Of a stretch of DNA of 64,000 nucleotides, positions 25,890 to 35,634 are shown piece by piece. Where the stretch lies: assembly GCA_030442055.1 (NCBI GenBank), contig JAUJEB010000002.1, positions 186,001 to 250,000 of the forward strand. The letters run 5' to 3'. Positions within the stretch are counted from its first letter, which is position 1; every line of letters starts with the position of its first letter. This stretch comes from Agaribacillus aureus. GTDB lineage: Bacteria; Bacteroidota; Bacteroidia; Cytophagales; Cyclobacteriaceae. The translations under genes were made by a program, and so were the position numbers. The notes below the pieces were generated by a model. It searched no databases and was not told the origin of the DNA. It saw only the letters and a list, made by a program, of their open reading frames with translations.

Positions 25890-27371
25890 ATGGTTTTATT
25901 CCTTCTATGCTTTGCCTGCAATACTATGAAAGAAGAGGACAAAAGTGCTATAGTAGATAGGCCCAACATCGTGCTCATTAATGTAGACGACCTTGGGTGG
26001 ACTGATGCGGCTACCTTAAGCAGCGATTTTTACGAAACACCCAACATAGATAGACTTGCTGCGAATGGCATGAAATTCTCGCAATGTTATGCCGCGGCAG
26101 CCTTGTGCTCGCCTACCAGGGCGTCCATCATGACCGGCAAATATCCGGCGAGACTAGGCATCACTGATTGGATCCGTGCCGTGTTTCAGCCCGGCGGAAA
26201 ACCAAAAGACCGACCGACCAGCGGAAAAAACCCGGAAGGATTTTGGGCGCAAGGAGGTGAGGACGCCCCTTTTTTAGTGCCCTACAATCCATTGTGGATG
26301 GAGCTCGAGGAAACTACCATAGCCGAATTACTGCGTGATGCGGGTTACCGTACCGGTCATATCGGCAAATGGCACCTTGGGGCTGATGGCTACGAACCGC
26401 AAGATCAAGGCTTTGAAATCAATATTGGCGGATGTGATTTTGGTGAGCCACCGAGTTACTTTGATCCGTACACCCGGGGACCTTTGCCCGAGTATGATTA
26501 CGACAGCATCCCCGGTATTCCTCATCTACCACCGAGGAAAACAGGTGAATACTTAACCGATAGAGAAGCTGATGAAGCCACCGGTTTTATTAAAAATGGT
26601 AAACGACCTTTCTTTTTGCACCTCTGTCATTATGCGGTGCATGTGCCGCTTCAGGCAAAAAATAGTCTCATAGAAAAATACCGGAACAAACCCAAAGGCG
26701 ATCGGCATAAAAATGCCACGTACGCCGCTATGATAGAAAGTGTGGACCAATCTTTAGGGAAGGTGGTTCAGGCACTCATGGATATTGATCAACTTGAAAA
26801 TACTATTATCATTTTCACGTCAGACAATGGTGGCTTGGCAAAGGGTAATGTGACAAATAATTATCCTTTACGATCCGGTAAAGGATTTCCATTTGAAGGC
26901 GGCTTACGTATTCCTCTTATTGTGCAATGGCCTGGAAAAATTGCCCCTTCCCGTACTTCCGATATAGTGTTAAATACCGTTGATTTTCTGCCAACTATTT
27001 GTGCACTGACCGATGTGTCTTTGCCTGCAGAAACAACGATTGACGGTGTGAGTTTTGCAAGTCATTTACTGGGTACTTCCCACGAAGAGGTACGTACAAC
27101 AAGTATATGGCACTATCCGCATTACCGCCTCTGGGACAATCTAAGCCCCTACAGCATCATACGAAAAGGTAATATGAAATTGATCAAAAGCTATGAACAC
27201 CCGATACGTTACGAGTTATATGATTTGAAGAATGATATTTCAGAAAAAAATAACCTCGCAAGGGCAAGGCCTGAAGAAGTTGAGAGACTGGCAATGGAAT
27301 TAGATGCGGAGCTCAAACAAATGCATGCGCGCTTCCCAATCGAGAATCCCAGGTTTCAACCACTTCAATAG
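25890..27371 (+). CDS. second formylglycine-dependent sulfatase (S1 family) lipoprotein
   Basis: From the ATG at 25890 the protein has 493 aa and begins with a short lipoprotein signal (MVLFLLCFAC). Earlier ATGs (25791, 25806) overlap the previous gene, so the exact start is open. Core motifs are VDDLGWTD, CSPTRAS (Cys73 formylglycine), IGKWHLG and TSDNGGLAKGN. It differs from the neighbouring sulfatase throughout, which suggests a different sulfate position or glycan. It is probably co-transcribed with it. Confidence 0.9.
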   Translation: MVLFLLCFACNTMKEEDKSAIVDRPNIVLINVDDLGWTDAATLSSDFYETPNIDRLAANGMKFSQCYAAAALCSPTRASIMTGKYPARLGITDWIRAVFQPGGKPKDRPTSGKNPEGFWAQGGEDAPFLVPYNPLWMELEETTIAELLRDAGYRTGHIGKWHLGADGYEPQDQGFEINIGGCDFGEPPSYFDPYTRGPLPEYDYDSIPGIPHLPPRKTGEYLTDREADEATGFIKNGKRPFFLHLCHYAVHVPLQAKNSLIEKYRNKPKGDRHKNATYAAMIESVDQSLGKVVQALMDIDQLENTIIIFTSDNGGLAKGNVTNNYPLRSGKGFPFEGGLRIPLIVQWPGKIAPSRTSDIVLNTVDFLPTICALTDVSLPAETTIDGVSFASHLLGTSHEEVRTTSIWHYPHYRLWDNLSPYSIIRKGNMKLIKSYEHPIRYELYDLKNDISEKNNLARARPEEVERLAMELDAELKQMHARFPIENPRFQPLQ

Positions 27372-27564
27372 CGAATACATGAATATCTATATCCTTGATC
27401 CAATACTTCCTCTGCTGATCGCTGGTTTATGGCTTGCAACACAATACCCAAAACCACCGGCCGCGAGACAGGATAAAATGAATGGAGACATTATCAGAGG
27501 GACGTTGGGTGTAGTTAATACGCGCCATTAAAACAAATTAACTTTGAAAATTAATTATATACAC

Positions 27565-29001
27565 ATGAAGGTTTATATCTACGTAAAGTGCATCATAACC
27601 AGCCTGAATAAAAGTATTTGTAAACCTTCTCTACTCATATGCATTGGCTTGCTGTCTTTGGGGTCCGGACTAAAAGGTCAGGACGTTCCAACATCGCATT
27701 ACGAAGATCTTCAGGAGCGCACGGCCTGGTTCCGGGAGGCCCGTTTTGGTATGTTTATTCATTGGGGACTTTATAGTATCCCCGCAAGAGGCGAATGGGT
27801 ACGTGCCCAGGAGCGTATGAATATAGAAGACTACCAGGTCTATTTTGACGAATTCAACCCGGTGAATTACAATCCGCATGTTTGGGCAAAATTAGCTAAA
27901 GCAGCGGGTATGAAATATGCCGTACTGACAGCCAAACATCATGATGGGTTTTGTATGTGGGACACGAAAACCACCGATTATAAAAGCACCCGAACGCCCG
28001 CCAATCAAGATTTGGTAAGGACCTTTCTGGAAGCCTTCAGAGATGAAGGTTTAAAGGTTGGGCTATATTATTCATTGGTAGACTGGTATCATCCTGATTA
28101 CCCCGCTTACGGGGATAGACAACACCCCATGCGCGACAATGAAGATTGGAAAGGCAAAGTTCACAAATGGGACAATTATGTGGGTTACATGCATGAGCAG
28201 GTAAATGAGCTTGTCACAAACTACGGGGAAATCGATATCATGTGGTTTGATTTTAGTTACTGGTCGTACCGGGGAGAAAAGTGGCGTGCCAGCGAATTGG
28301 TACAAATGGTTAGAGAAAAACAACCACACATACTCATAGATAATCGCCTTGGCGGAGACATGGAAAAAAATGACCCCGATGTTTATGCAGGTGATTTTGA
28401 TGGTCCCGAACAAGGCATTCCCCGTGAGCCTATACGAAATGAATCAGGGTATCTTTTGCCATGGGAAGCTTGTATGACTTTGAATGATTCATGGGGTTAT
28501 AAGGCGAAGGACTACAATTACAAGACAGCTCAAGATGTCATAAGGTATTTAACAAATGCGGTGAGTAAAGGAGGAAACCTGCTGGTCAATGTCGGACCAA
28601 ATGCCTATGGCGAGATCCCAAAGAGATCGCAGGAAATATTGCACAGCGTAGGCGATTGGATGTCAGTCAATGGCGAGGCAATATACGGCGCAGGTATCTC
28701 TGAATTTGACAAACCGGAATGGGGGCGATTCACACAAAAAGGAGACACCTTATACGCTTTTCTTTTTCAAAAACATTTTGGACATATCGGCTTAAAGGGA
28801 CTCAAAGACAAAGTGATTAAAGCACGGCTGGTCAAGGACGGCTCTGAAGTTATTGTCACACCTTTTTGGAATGATGAGACTTCTGACTTTGATGAACCCG
28901 ACGATATTTTCTTAGCCTTTGGCAAGCCTGTACCGCTGACCTATCCACTGCCGGATAAATTAGCGACGGTGATTCGAGTCCATTTAAAAACCGATCGCTG
29001 A
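27565..29001 (+). CDS. alpha-L-fucosidase, GH29
   Basis: From the ATG at 27565 the protein has 478 aa with a signal peptide ending near SLGSGLKGQ. GH29 features are WFREARFGMFIHWGLYSIPA, the substrate-binding LTAKHHDGFCMWDT, and the nucleophile Asp in GEIDIMWFDFS. The enzyme releases alpha-linked L-fucose with retention. Together with two sulfatases this points to a sulfated fucan or another fucosylated, sulfated glycan as the substrate of the locus. The preceding 170 nt hold only a doubtful 50-codon frame. Confidence 0.92.
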   Translation: MKVYIYVKCIITSLNKSICKPSLLICIGLLSLGSGLKGQDVPTSHYEDLQERTAWFREARFGMFIHWGLYSIPARGEWVRAQERMNIEDYQVYFDEFNPVNYNPHVWAKLAKAAGMKYAVLTAKHHDGFCMWDTKTTDYKSTRTPANQDLVRTFLEAFRDEGLKVGLYYSLVDWYHPDYPAYGDRQHPMRDNEDWKGKVHKWDNYVGYMHEQVNELVTNYGEIDIMWFDFSYWSYRGEKWRASELVQMVREKQPHILIDNRLGGDMEKNDPDVYAGDFDGPEQGIPREPIRNESGYLLPWEACMTLNDSWGYKAKDYNYKTAQDVIRYLTNAVSKGGNLLVNVGPNAYGEIPKRSQEILHSVGDWMSVNGEAIYGAGISEFDKPEWGRFTQKGDTLYAFLFQKHFGHIGLKGLKDKVIKARLVKDGSEVIVTPFWNDETSDFDEPDDIFLAFGKPVPLTYPLPDKLATVIRVHLKTDR

Positions 29002-29022
29002 CAAATCAATCAGATCATTAGT

Positions 29023-29937
29023 ATGAACCGCTACCAAACGTCCATTGTATTCAGCTGCATCCTGGCTATGATATCCTGTAATTATTATCCTTCGGGTCCC
29101 CAAAAAATGGATAATAATATATATGAATTTGAAAACCGCTTTTTTCGACTGCAAATAAATCCGGAATTGGGAGCTCGTATTGTTTCATTAACCTATAGAG
29201 GTCAAGAAGTTCTGGTACAACAATCTGAAGATACTTTGGCCTTTGGTTCCACACTTTGGCCTGCATCTAAAGAACGTCTGGGGTGGCCAATTCATCCGGA
29301 CATAGATCGGGTACCCTATATGGTTGAGACCGCAGGCGACACCCTTGTGTTTCGCAGTACTTCCGTATCGCCGCTTGGCTGGAGGTTTCATAAAAAAATC
29401 TGGGTGGAGTACGATAAACCGATTATACATGCGCGATATGACATTGAGAACATTACCGATACCATTCGATCCGTAGCCGCATGGGAGGTGAACAGGCATC
29501 CAAAGGGAGCAAAGGTAATTTGTCATGTTGACACTACTATGATGCCCTACAAACGCTTAGACTACCTGAATGCTACCATATCGGAGGATGGTTACTTCTA
29601 CTGTTCAATCCCAAAATCGTATGCTAAACGATCACAAAAGGTTTCCTTTGATGGTAAATCAAGATGGATCGCATACGTTAACGATGACTGGCTGATAGTT
29701 CGCGCAGGTACCATGCCGCTATCCGTAGCCGATTTTTCGCCACGCGGGGGTGAATTAGAGCTCTATATAGATGACGACACCGATTATGTGGAGATCGAAA
29801 TACAAGGCCCTTATACCAGGCTGGCTCCCGGCCAAAAAGCGAGCCTGCAAACCAAATGGCAACTGGCACCTATGCCAAAAAATACAACTTTGACACTTCG
29901 GGATATGCTCGATGTAATCGGCAAGATGGTTGAATAA
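29023..29937 (+). CDS. DUF4380-like lipoprotein with aldose-epimerase-type fold
   Basis: The 304-aa protein has a lipobox (ILAMISC) and a beta-sandwich typical of galactose mutarotase-like domains (ENRFFRLQINPELGARIVSL). A Trp-rich mid region (TLWPASKERLGWPIHPD) follows. It is the last gene of the locus, 21 nt after the fucosidase. It could bind or epimerise a released sugar; no active-site residues can be claimed. Confidence 0.65.
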   Translation: MNRYQTSIVFSCILAMISCNYYPSGPQKMDNNIYEFENRFFRLQINPELGARIVSLTYRGQEVLVQQSEDTLAFGSTLWPASKERLGWPIHPDIDRVPYMVETAGDTLVFRSTSVSPLGWRFHKKIWVEYDKPIIHARYDIENITDTIRSVAAWEVNRHPKGAKVICHVDTTMMPYKRLDYLNATISEDGYFYCSIPKSYAKRSQKVSFDGKSRWIAYVNDDWLIVRAGTMPLSVADFSPRGGELELYIDDDTDYVEIEIQGPYTRLAPGQKASLQTKWQLAPMPKNTTLTLRDMLDVIGKMVE

Positions 29938-30029
29938 ATCGCTCAAACGTTACCCAGCCAGCTCGTTTATTGCGTGTGCCTGGATAATTAAAACAAATCA
30001 TAACAACTCTCACAAAAACGATCAGGAAA

Positions 30030-30914
30030 TCATCGTTCATATTGCGCATTTACCTCTTTTCTGCAACGCTCATAATTAGCCAACCATTTATTGGAACATT
30101 CTATATCCCCTTTTGCATCGCAAAGAATATGCATGTTGTATGAAGCCTTCATCTGCAAGGCCAAATTGCTACTGGCCAAATGTGGGGTGAGCAGAGCGCC
30201 GGCCTTGTCGTATTCCCCTTGGTCAAAGAGTTTATCAAAGCCTTTAAACTTATTCCCGGTAAATGCAACTTTGGTTAGTGTTTCAGTCTGTGGATACCAT
30301 CTTTTGTGGTAATCATTAGCCAGACCTAATAGCATACCTTTTATTTCAGGTGAAAACCTTATAGTTTCCTTGCCGAACACATCAATTATAAAAACGAATT
30401 CACTTCCTTCTACTTCGGCCTTATCATTCAGGGTGATATTATTTATAAGCTTGGTTCGCTGATATATTGAGACACTCATTCTCGCGTGATAAGTGGTATA
30501 ATTGACATTGTCGTCGTCAGAACTGATCCTGAATCCGTCCGACGTGGATATGCTTAATGAAGGAATAAGGACTAATGTAGAAGAATCAAACCCTGTTAAA
30601 AAAGTTTCCATTTTTGATTCATACAGGCTATCCAATACCCATTTATAGTTTGGATCATTTGCGAACTCGTCGGTTATACTTTTGATCAGGAAATCCCGGC
30701 TTTGTTGACTAAAAGCTAATCTTCTCCTTTGCTTTTTTTTAAACTGAGATAAATCCAGGGTATCTGCTTTGCTAGCTACTATTATCTTATCTATTTGAGT
30801 TGGCAGCGAAATTGGATCATAGGTCACTTTATAAGAAAGCTCCCGCGTACACGAGATACTAATCAGTCCTAAAACGAGAATAAAAGCGAGTTTTTCCTTT
30901 AGAAAGATTCTCAT
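30030..30914 (-). CDS. DUF6340-like lipoprotein
   Basis: I set the start at 30914, which gives a 294-aa protein with lipoprotein signal (LAFILVLGLISISC); the longer frame to 31013 adds unlikely sequence. The body is mixed alpha/beta, with IDKIIVASKADTLD near the start. A TPR-like C-terminal part follows (FDKLFDQGEYDKAGALLTPH). The resemblance to DUF6340 proteins of Bacteroidota is from memory. It stands alone between the polysaccharide locus and the two-component system. Confidence 0.55.
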   Translation of the reverse strand: MRIFLKEKLAFILVLGLISISCTRELSYKVTYDPISLPTQIDKIIVASKADTLDLSQFKKKQRRRLAFSQQSRDFLIKSITDEFANDPNYKWVLDSLYESKMETFLTGFDSSTLVLIPSLSISTSDGFRISSDDDNVNYTTYHARMSVSIYQRTKLINNITLNDKAEVEGSEFVFIIDVFGKETIRFSPEIKGMLLGLANDYHKRWYPQTETLTKVAFTGNKFKGFDKLFDQGEYDKAGALLTPHLASSNLALQMKASYNMHILCDAKGDIECSNKWLANYERCRKEVNAQYER

Positions 30915-31529
30915 TTGAACTAGTTCCATAGCATACGAATATACTTGTTTAACGGTAGATCCATCAATTATGTTGATGTATTGTTGATCAGGACATGCCT
31001 TATGCCAACACACAGATCAACGCAGCGTTATATCTGATTTTACATTAACCATCCGCCATGCATCTGGCCGCGATTACTAGTTTTGTAATATTATAATGTA
31101 TTCGTGTTATGTTAAATCTAGCTTTGGAGCTTTTTGAAAGGTTATTTTTACCTAACCCGGAGAGGGCCGAACGTTAAGAAATGATCTAGTGAATCATTTT
31201 AGTGAGGAGCCAGAGAGCGAAGCGGGCAGGGGGGACGAGCCGAGGGCTGGCAATAAAGTTTTGGAGGGAGGGAAATTCTACGAGCAGGAGGGGTTCACCT
31301 ACGCTAAAGCTTCGGTGAATGAAAAGGGCTGGAACAGTCTTTTGGCATTCTAAAGACTATATTAACCGACAAAGCAATTCTAATACTATTCTAATCTTAA
31401 AAAATCGACTTCATAACTGGTAAATCATATCTTTAATCTGATGGGTAATAAGCTGAAAAATAAAAGAATTATTGTGATTTTTGTCCTGAGGATTTTAAAT
31501 CTTATAAGTTTTGTAGCACCGTACATAAA
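30915..31529. other. intergenic region with extragenic repeat-like segment
   Basis: There is no gene. The stretch 31150-31340 is purine-rich and contains an inverted repeat, TTCACC (31294-31299) and GGTGAA (31314-31319), around CTACGCTAAAGCTTC. It reads like a dispersed non-coding repeat fragment. Other copies are not in this window. Confidence 0.35.
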
Positions 31530-31544
31530 ATGATATTGAGTGGT

Positions 31545-32228
31545 ATGGTAAAAAAAATTCTTCTTATAGAAGATGAATTAAATGTGGCATCCTTTATAAA
31601 AAAGGGGTTGGATGAGGAAGGGTATGAAGTAACCGTATCCCACGATGGGGAATCGGGATTGGCAATGCTCTCTTGCCATAATTTTGATCTGTTGATTTTA
31701 GATGTTATTCTTCCCAAAATGACGGGTTTAGACGTTTGTGAGAAAATTAGAGACGGTGGACATAAACAGTTGCCGGTATTAATGTTAAGTGCATTGAGTA
31801 CTACGGAAAGTGTTGTGGATGGACTAGATAGAGGTGCCGATGACTATTTGGTAAAACCGTTTAAATTTTCTGAGCTGTTGGCGAGGATCAGAACACTTTC
31901 AAGAAGAAAGGAACTTTTTAAAGATAATGAACAAATTCTCTCCATTGCAGACATGAAGCTCGATCTCAATGCCAAAACCGTATACAGGGCAAGTTCGGAG
32001 ATAATGTTGACACCTACCGAGTACAGGTTGTTAGTGTATTTTATGAAGAATCAAAAAAAAGTTCTTTCAAGAGTTGACCTACTGGAAAATGTATGGGACA
32101 TCGATTTTGATATGGGGACGAATGTGGTTGATGTGTATGTCAATTACCTTAGGAACAAGATTGACAAAGCCTTTGATCAGAAATTGATCCGGACAGTATT
32201 TGGAATGGGATATGTCATGAAAGAATAA
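31545..32228 (+). CDS. OmpR-family response regulator
   Basis: The 227-aa protein has a receiver domain (LLIEDELNVASFIKKG, phosphorylated Asp in DLLILDVILPKMTG, Lys in DYLVKPF) and a winged-helix C-terminal domain (LTPTEYRLLVYFMKNQKKVL, NVVDVYVNYLRNKIDKAFDQ). I used the ATG at 31545 since MVKKILLIEDE is the typical start; the ATG at 31530 is possible. The partner kinase begins right after it. Confidence 0.93.
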   Translation: MVKKILLIEDELNVASFIKKGLDEEGYEVTVSHDGESGLAMLSCHNFDLLILDVILPKMTGLDVCEKIRDGGHKQLPVLMLSALSTTESVVDGLDRGADDYLVKPFKFSELLARIRTLSRRKELFKDNEQILSIADMKLDLNAKTVYRASSEIMLTPTEYRLLVYFMKNQKKVLSRVDLLENVWDIDFDMGTNVVDVYVNYLRNKIDKAFDQKLIRTVFGMGYVMKE

Positions 32229-32238
32229 AATTAATCTA

Positions 32239-33696
32239 CTGAAAATCCGCAATAAAATAACGCTCATTTTCACATTAATAACAGCCAGTCTATTATTGAT
32301 GGCATTTGTATTAATTTTTTATTTTACCAATCTCTATACCAAAAACAATTTTTATCAACGATTAAAAGAAAGGGCTACGATAGCGGCGCAGGCATCACTT
32401 GAAAAAGATGAAATGAGCTTAAATATTTATGATGACATCCGTAAAAGACATTTGCAAATATTGCCCCAGGAGAAAGAATATATCATTTCTATGAGCCAGA
32501 TGGAGGAATTATCAAGGGCTGATTCTTTGAAGGAACAACCTAAGGTTCTGATGTTTCAAAAACTTATAAAGGAATTGTCAAATGGTGATGAAAATTTAAA
32601 TCAATTTCCACCTTCATTTTTGGAAGGAATAATATCAGAGGAATATGTCCAGGCCAAAATGCATGACACTTATTATGTAGGAATTCCCTATTCAGATAAT
32701 CAGGGAGATTTTATAGTAGTGATATCTGCAGTAGATAAATACGGTCAGTCCAAGCTAAGTAATTTGTTGCGTATACTAATTGCCATATTTTTAGCCGGTC
32801 TGGTTGTAATTTATGTCGTAGGGTCGTATTATGCCAGGCAAATCTTAAAACCCATTTCAAAAATTACAACAAAGGCCAATCAGATAAGTGCCATGAATTT
32901 GCACTTAAGACTGGAAACCGGTGATAAAAAAGATGAGTTGACGGAACTGGCCACAACACTTAATAATATGCTGAACAGGCTTGAGGCATCTTTTGAGATT
33001 CAAAGGAGCTTTGTCAATAATGCCTCGCATGAATTGAAAAACCCATTAACAGCCATCTTAGGAGAGGTTGAAATTGCTTTGAGACATGAGCGTTCCAAAA
33101 GTTATTATAGTCAATCATTAAAGACCGTGGGGAAAGAAGCCAGACGGCTGGAGCTTCTGGTTAAAAGTTTGCTAAAGCTCGCCGAAACTGATGACAGCAA
33201 AAAAGGACTGAATATTGAAAGTTTGAGGATTGATGAGTTATTACTGGATGTCAAAGATGATCTGAACAGCATCAACCCTGACAATAATATTACTTTCGAC
33301 TTTGCCACATTTCCTAATGATCCTGATCAGCTGATCATTCAGGGTAACAAAAGTTTACTGAAAATGGTATTTACCAATATCATGGATAATGCCTGTAAAT
33401 TTTCTAACAATACGGCGGTGATTATAAAAATTAAAGCTGATGACATGAATGTTAAAATTGAAATCATGGATTATGGCGTCGGTGTTCCAGAGAATGAATT
33501 AAAGAGTATTGTAGAACCTTTTTTCAGGGCATCAAACGCACGCAACTTTAAAGGTTTTGGGATAGGGTTACCGCTTGCCCATAAAATAATAAAAATTCAC
33601 GGCGGGCAATTGGTAATTAATTCCACCGAAGGGGCCGGGACACTTGTTCTTGTTACTTTACCTAATTCTTTGCCACATATTGGAATTCCAAGTTAA
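32239..33696 (+). CDS. sensor histidine kinase with periplasmic loop
   Basis: The ATG at 32299 lies inside the first membrane helix. The frame runs back through LKIRNKITLIFTLITASLLL, a normal kinase N-terminus, so a CTG at 32239 or ATT at 32230 is the likely start. Order: first helix, periplasmic domain (about 40-165), second helix (LLRILIAIFLAGLVVIYVVG), HAMP, HisKA with SHELKNPLTAILGE, then HATPase_c (N box DNACKFSN; GVGVPE; GFGIGLPLAHK). It pairs with the OmpR-type regulator 10 nt upstream. Confidence 0.88.
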   Translation: MKIRNKITLIFTLITASLLLMAFVLIFYFTNLYTKNNFYQRLKERATIAAQASLEKDEMSLNIYDDIRKRHLQILPQEKEYIISMSQMEELSRADSLKEQPKVLMFQKLIKELSNGDENLNQFPPSFLEGIISEEYVQAKMHDTYYVGIPYSDNQGDFIVVISAVDKYGQSKLSNLLRILIAIFLAGLVVIYVVGSYYARQILKPISKITTKANQISAMNLHLRLETGDKKDELTELATTLNNMLNRLEASFEIQRSFVNNASHELKNPLTAILGEVEIALRHERSKSYYSQSLKTVGKEARRLELLVKSLLKLAETDDSKKGLNIESLRIDELLLDVKDDLNSINPDNNITFDFATFPNDPDQLIIQGNKSLLKMVFTNIMDNACKFSNNTAVIIKIKADDMNVKIEIMDYGVGVPENELKSIVEPFFRASNARNFKGFGIGLPLAHKIIKIHGGQLVINSTEGAGTLVLVTLPNSLPHIGIPS

Positions 33697-33863
33697 AATT
33701 ATAACATACTTATAATCATTATTTTAGGTACTATAATCTACAGTAATTATTTAATATGAAATAATCATTCCAACCTGCTATCCAAGGACCATTTAATTAT
33801 TTGCTAACCGGTTGGTCAGGCACCATAAAGTAAGCGAGATCAACTGTTTTTGCCAAGTTAGGT

Positions 33864-34625
33864 TTACCTAAGTTCTCTTTTTAACGCAACGGGTTTTTTG
33901 AACCGATGTAAACTAACATATCTTCTAAAGCTGATTTTATAGAAATCATAAAAGATAACTATTACCAGAAAAATACTTACTATATAAAACAACCTGAATC
34001 CTATATGCGCATAAACAAAACCTGCCGAAACAGCCCCTGAGATATAAGCGCTTGCAATTGTGCTTAAAAGTAAAGCTTTTCCTCTAAGCTCCTTGTTATT
34101 TCTGTATTTCGACTTGGTAAACATAGCAAAGAGGACACCCAAATCAGTAGTGGTGCCGGTTAAATGGGTAGTTTTAACAGCGGAATTTGAGATACTTGCC
34201 GTTAGGCCATTTTGCAACCCCATGGCAAAAACCATAAGCGACAGCAGTATCTCGGTTTCCGCAAGTGTATCCTGATAAAAGTATTGGCCATAAAATCCCA
34301 CGGTTAACAAGCAAATAATTTCTATGGCGACTGGGGTGGCATGGGCAAGATACTTGCTTTTGTTATTGAAGTGTATCACAATCATATTGGACACGAAACC
34401 TCCAAAAAAGAATAGAAATATCCAACCAAAGACCACTGCTATCTGGTAGTAGTTCCCAAGAATAATTTCTGAAGCCAAAATGGTATAGTGGCCGGTTACG
34501 TTTGAGCTGAATGAAAAAAATATCATTAATGAAGCTATGTTTACCATACCCGCGGAAAATGCCGTTAATGCTCCCAGCTTAACATTGTCTTTGAGTGTCC
34601 TGCTATTGCTGTATTTTCTAAGCAC
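33864..34625 (-). CDS. YoaK/DUF1275-family membrane protein
   Basis: The 253-aa protein has about six membrane helices with the family pattern near the start (GALTAFSAGMVNIASLMIFF, NVTGHYT) and in the middle (AMGLQNGLTASISNSAVKTT, HLTGTTTDLG). Function of the family is unknown. It is last in a minus-strand group with the 151-aa protein and the USP-like protein, spaced 5 and 17 nt, so the three are probably one operon. Confidence 0.8.
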   Translation of the reverse strand: MLRKYSNSRTLKDNVKLGALTAFSAGMVNIASLMIFFSFSSNVTGHYTILASEIILGNYYQIAVVFGWIFLFFFGGFVSNMIVIHFNNKSKYLAHATPVAIEIICLLTVGFYGQYFYQDTLAETEILLSLMVFAMGLQNGLTASISNSAVKTTHLTGTTTDLGVLFAMFTKSKYRNNKELRGKALLLSTIASAYISGAVSAGFVYAHIGFRLFYIVSIFLVIVIFYDFYKISFRRYVSLHRFKKPVALKRELR

Positions 34626-34630
34626 AACAG

Positions 34631-35086
34631 TTAAATTCTGGTAAATGTTAATTGACCAATACCTCGCACTTTCGCATCGGCATCAAAGTTGAGCACCATT
34701 TTGCGGTGTTTCAGGTGGAAAATATTATAGTTCTCCTGAAGTCCATCGAGGTATCTAATTTGAAGAATATGACCTCTTCCTTTAATTCTCCAGTCGGCTA
34801 TTCTAATAGTCTCTCCACCTATCAATTTCAATTTACCATCAGGCAAAAATTCCCATTTTTCCGCTTCATAAATTACCAGATCCTTACCAAGAAGATTTTT
34901 AACTTGTTCACTATCGTAATTTTTAAAGTCAAGGTTATCAGTAGCATTGATTTTTTCATATTTCCATGAAACTTCCGCCCATTCACCTGAGATTATTGCT
35001 TCAGGACTTGGCCTGCTTTGAAGGATTAATAGAAAACTGAGGATTACCAGCATAAATGCTGTCATATACAAAATTGTAAATTTCAT
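34631..35086 (-). CDS. hypothetical membrane-anchored protein
   Basis: The 151-aa protein has an N-terminal hydrophobic segment (YMTAFMLVILSFLLILQ), then a lipocalin-like or beta-rich domain (ISGEWAEVSWKYEK; AEKWEFLPDGKLKLIGGE; ADWRIKGRGHILQIRYLDG). The pattern of repeating W-x-F/L strands fits a small barrel. I do not recognise the family. It lies 5 nt from the YoaK-like gene and 17 nt from the USP-like gene. Confidence 0.6.
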   Translation of the reverse strand: MKFTILYMTAFMLVILSFLLILQSRPSPEAIISGEWAEVSWKYEKINATDNLDFKNYDSEQVKNLLGKDLVIYEAEKWEFLPDGKLKLIGGETIRIADWRIKGRGHILQIRYLDGLQENYNIFHLKHRKMVLNFDADAKVRGIGQLTFTRI

Positions 35087-35103
35087 AAGCGTTTAATTAT
35101 TTT

Positions 35104-35634
35104 TCAGTTATTGCCTGCCGGTCTGTTCCCAAACAGCGTATAACCCGATCGTTTTTTCGCTTCGGGTGAGCTTATCTCCTTAACCTTATGCCAGGTTATT
35201 GTACTTTGGTCTACTTCTTGAATGTCAATACTACATTTATAAATAAATGGCAATACGTCGAAGCTTCTTTTATGAGGTAGTTTGAGTTGGTGTTTAACAG
35301 GCACACATGCTTTCTCAATATGATTTGCTTCAAGGTAGTTTTGAAATGCAGCGTCGTTTACACCCGTGAAAATATCTAACTTCAGCGCGTGGATCTGCTG
35401 GGTATAATTTTTTTTGATATGTACACAAGCCTCTTCGAATTCAAAGTTAGAGACATCATAAATCAGTTTTGATTTTGAAAAATACATGAGTTCGATCGTT
35501 GATTCAGGCAATCTAAACCCAAAAAAAAGAGTAACATCAAATATCGTTTCCGGGGGATGACTATTTAGCAGATATTTGACAGGATTTAACGATTCAATCG
35601 TGAAATCCGTGGGAATTAAAACCTTCTGTATCAT
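35104..35634 (-). CDS. universal-stress-protein-like protein
   Basis: The 176-aa protein starts like a USP domain (MIQKVLIPTDFTIESLNPVK) and keeps the alpha/beta order, but the usual C-terminal ATP-binding G-x2-G-x9-G(S/T) motif is not evident. It may be a degenerate or non-nucleotide-binding member. It heads the three-gene group with the 151-aa and YoaK-like proteins. Confidence 0.55.
   Translation of the reverse strand: MIQKVLIPTDFTIESLNPVKYLLNSHPPETIFDVTLFFGFRLPESTIELMYFSKSKLIYDVSNFEFEEACVHIKKNYTQQIHALKLDIFTGVNDAAFQNYLEANHIEKACVPVKHQLKLPHKRSFDVLPFIYKCSIDIQEVDQSTITWHKVKEISSPEAKKRSGYTLFGNRPAGNN

Noticed and set aside
27379-27531. 50-codon frame between the second sulfatase and the fucosidase
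   Set aside because: Low-complexity, no signal or domain, and no coupling to neighbours beyond position.
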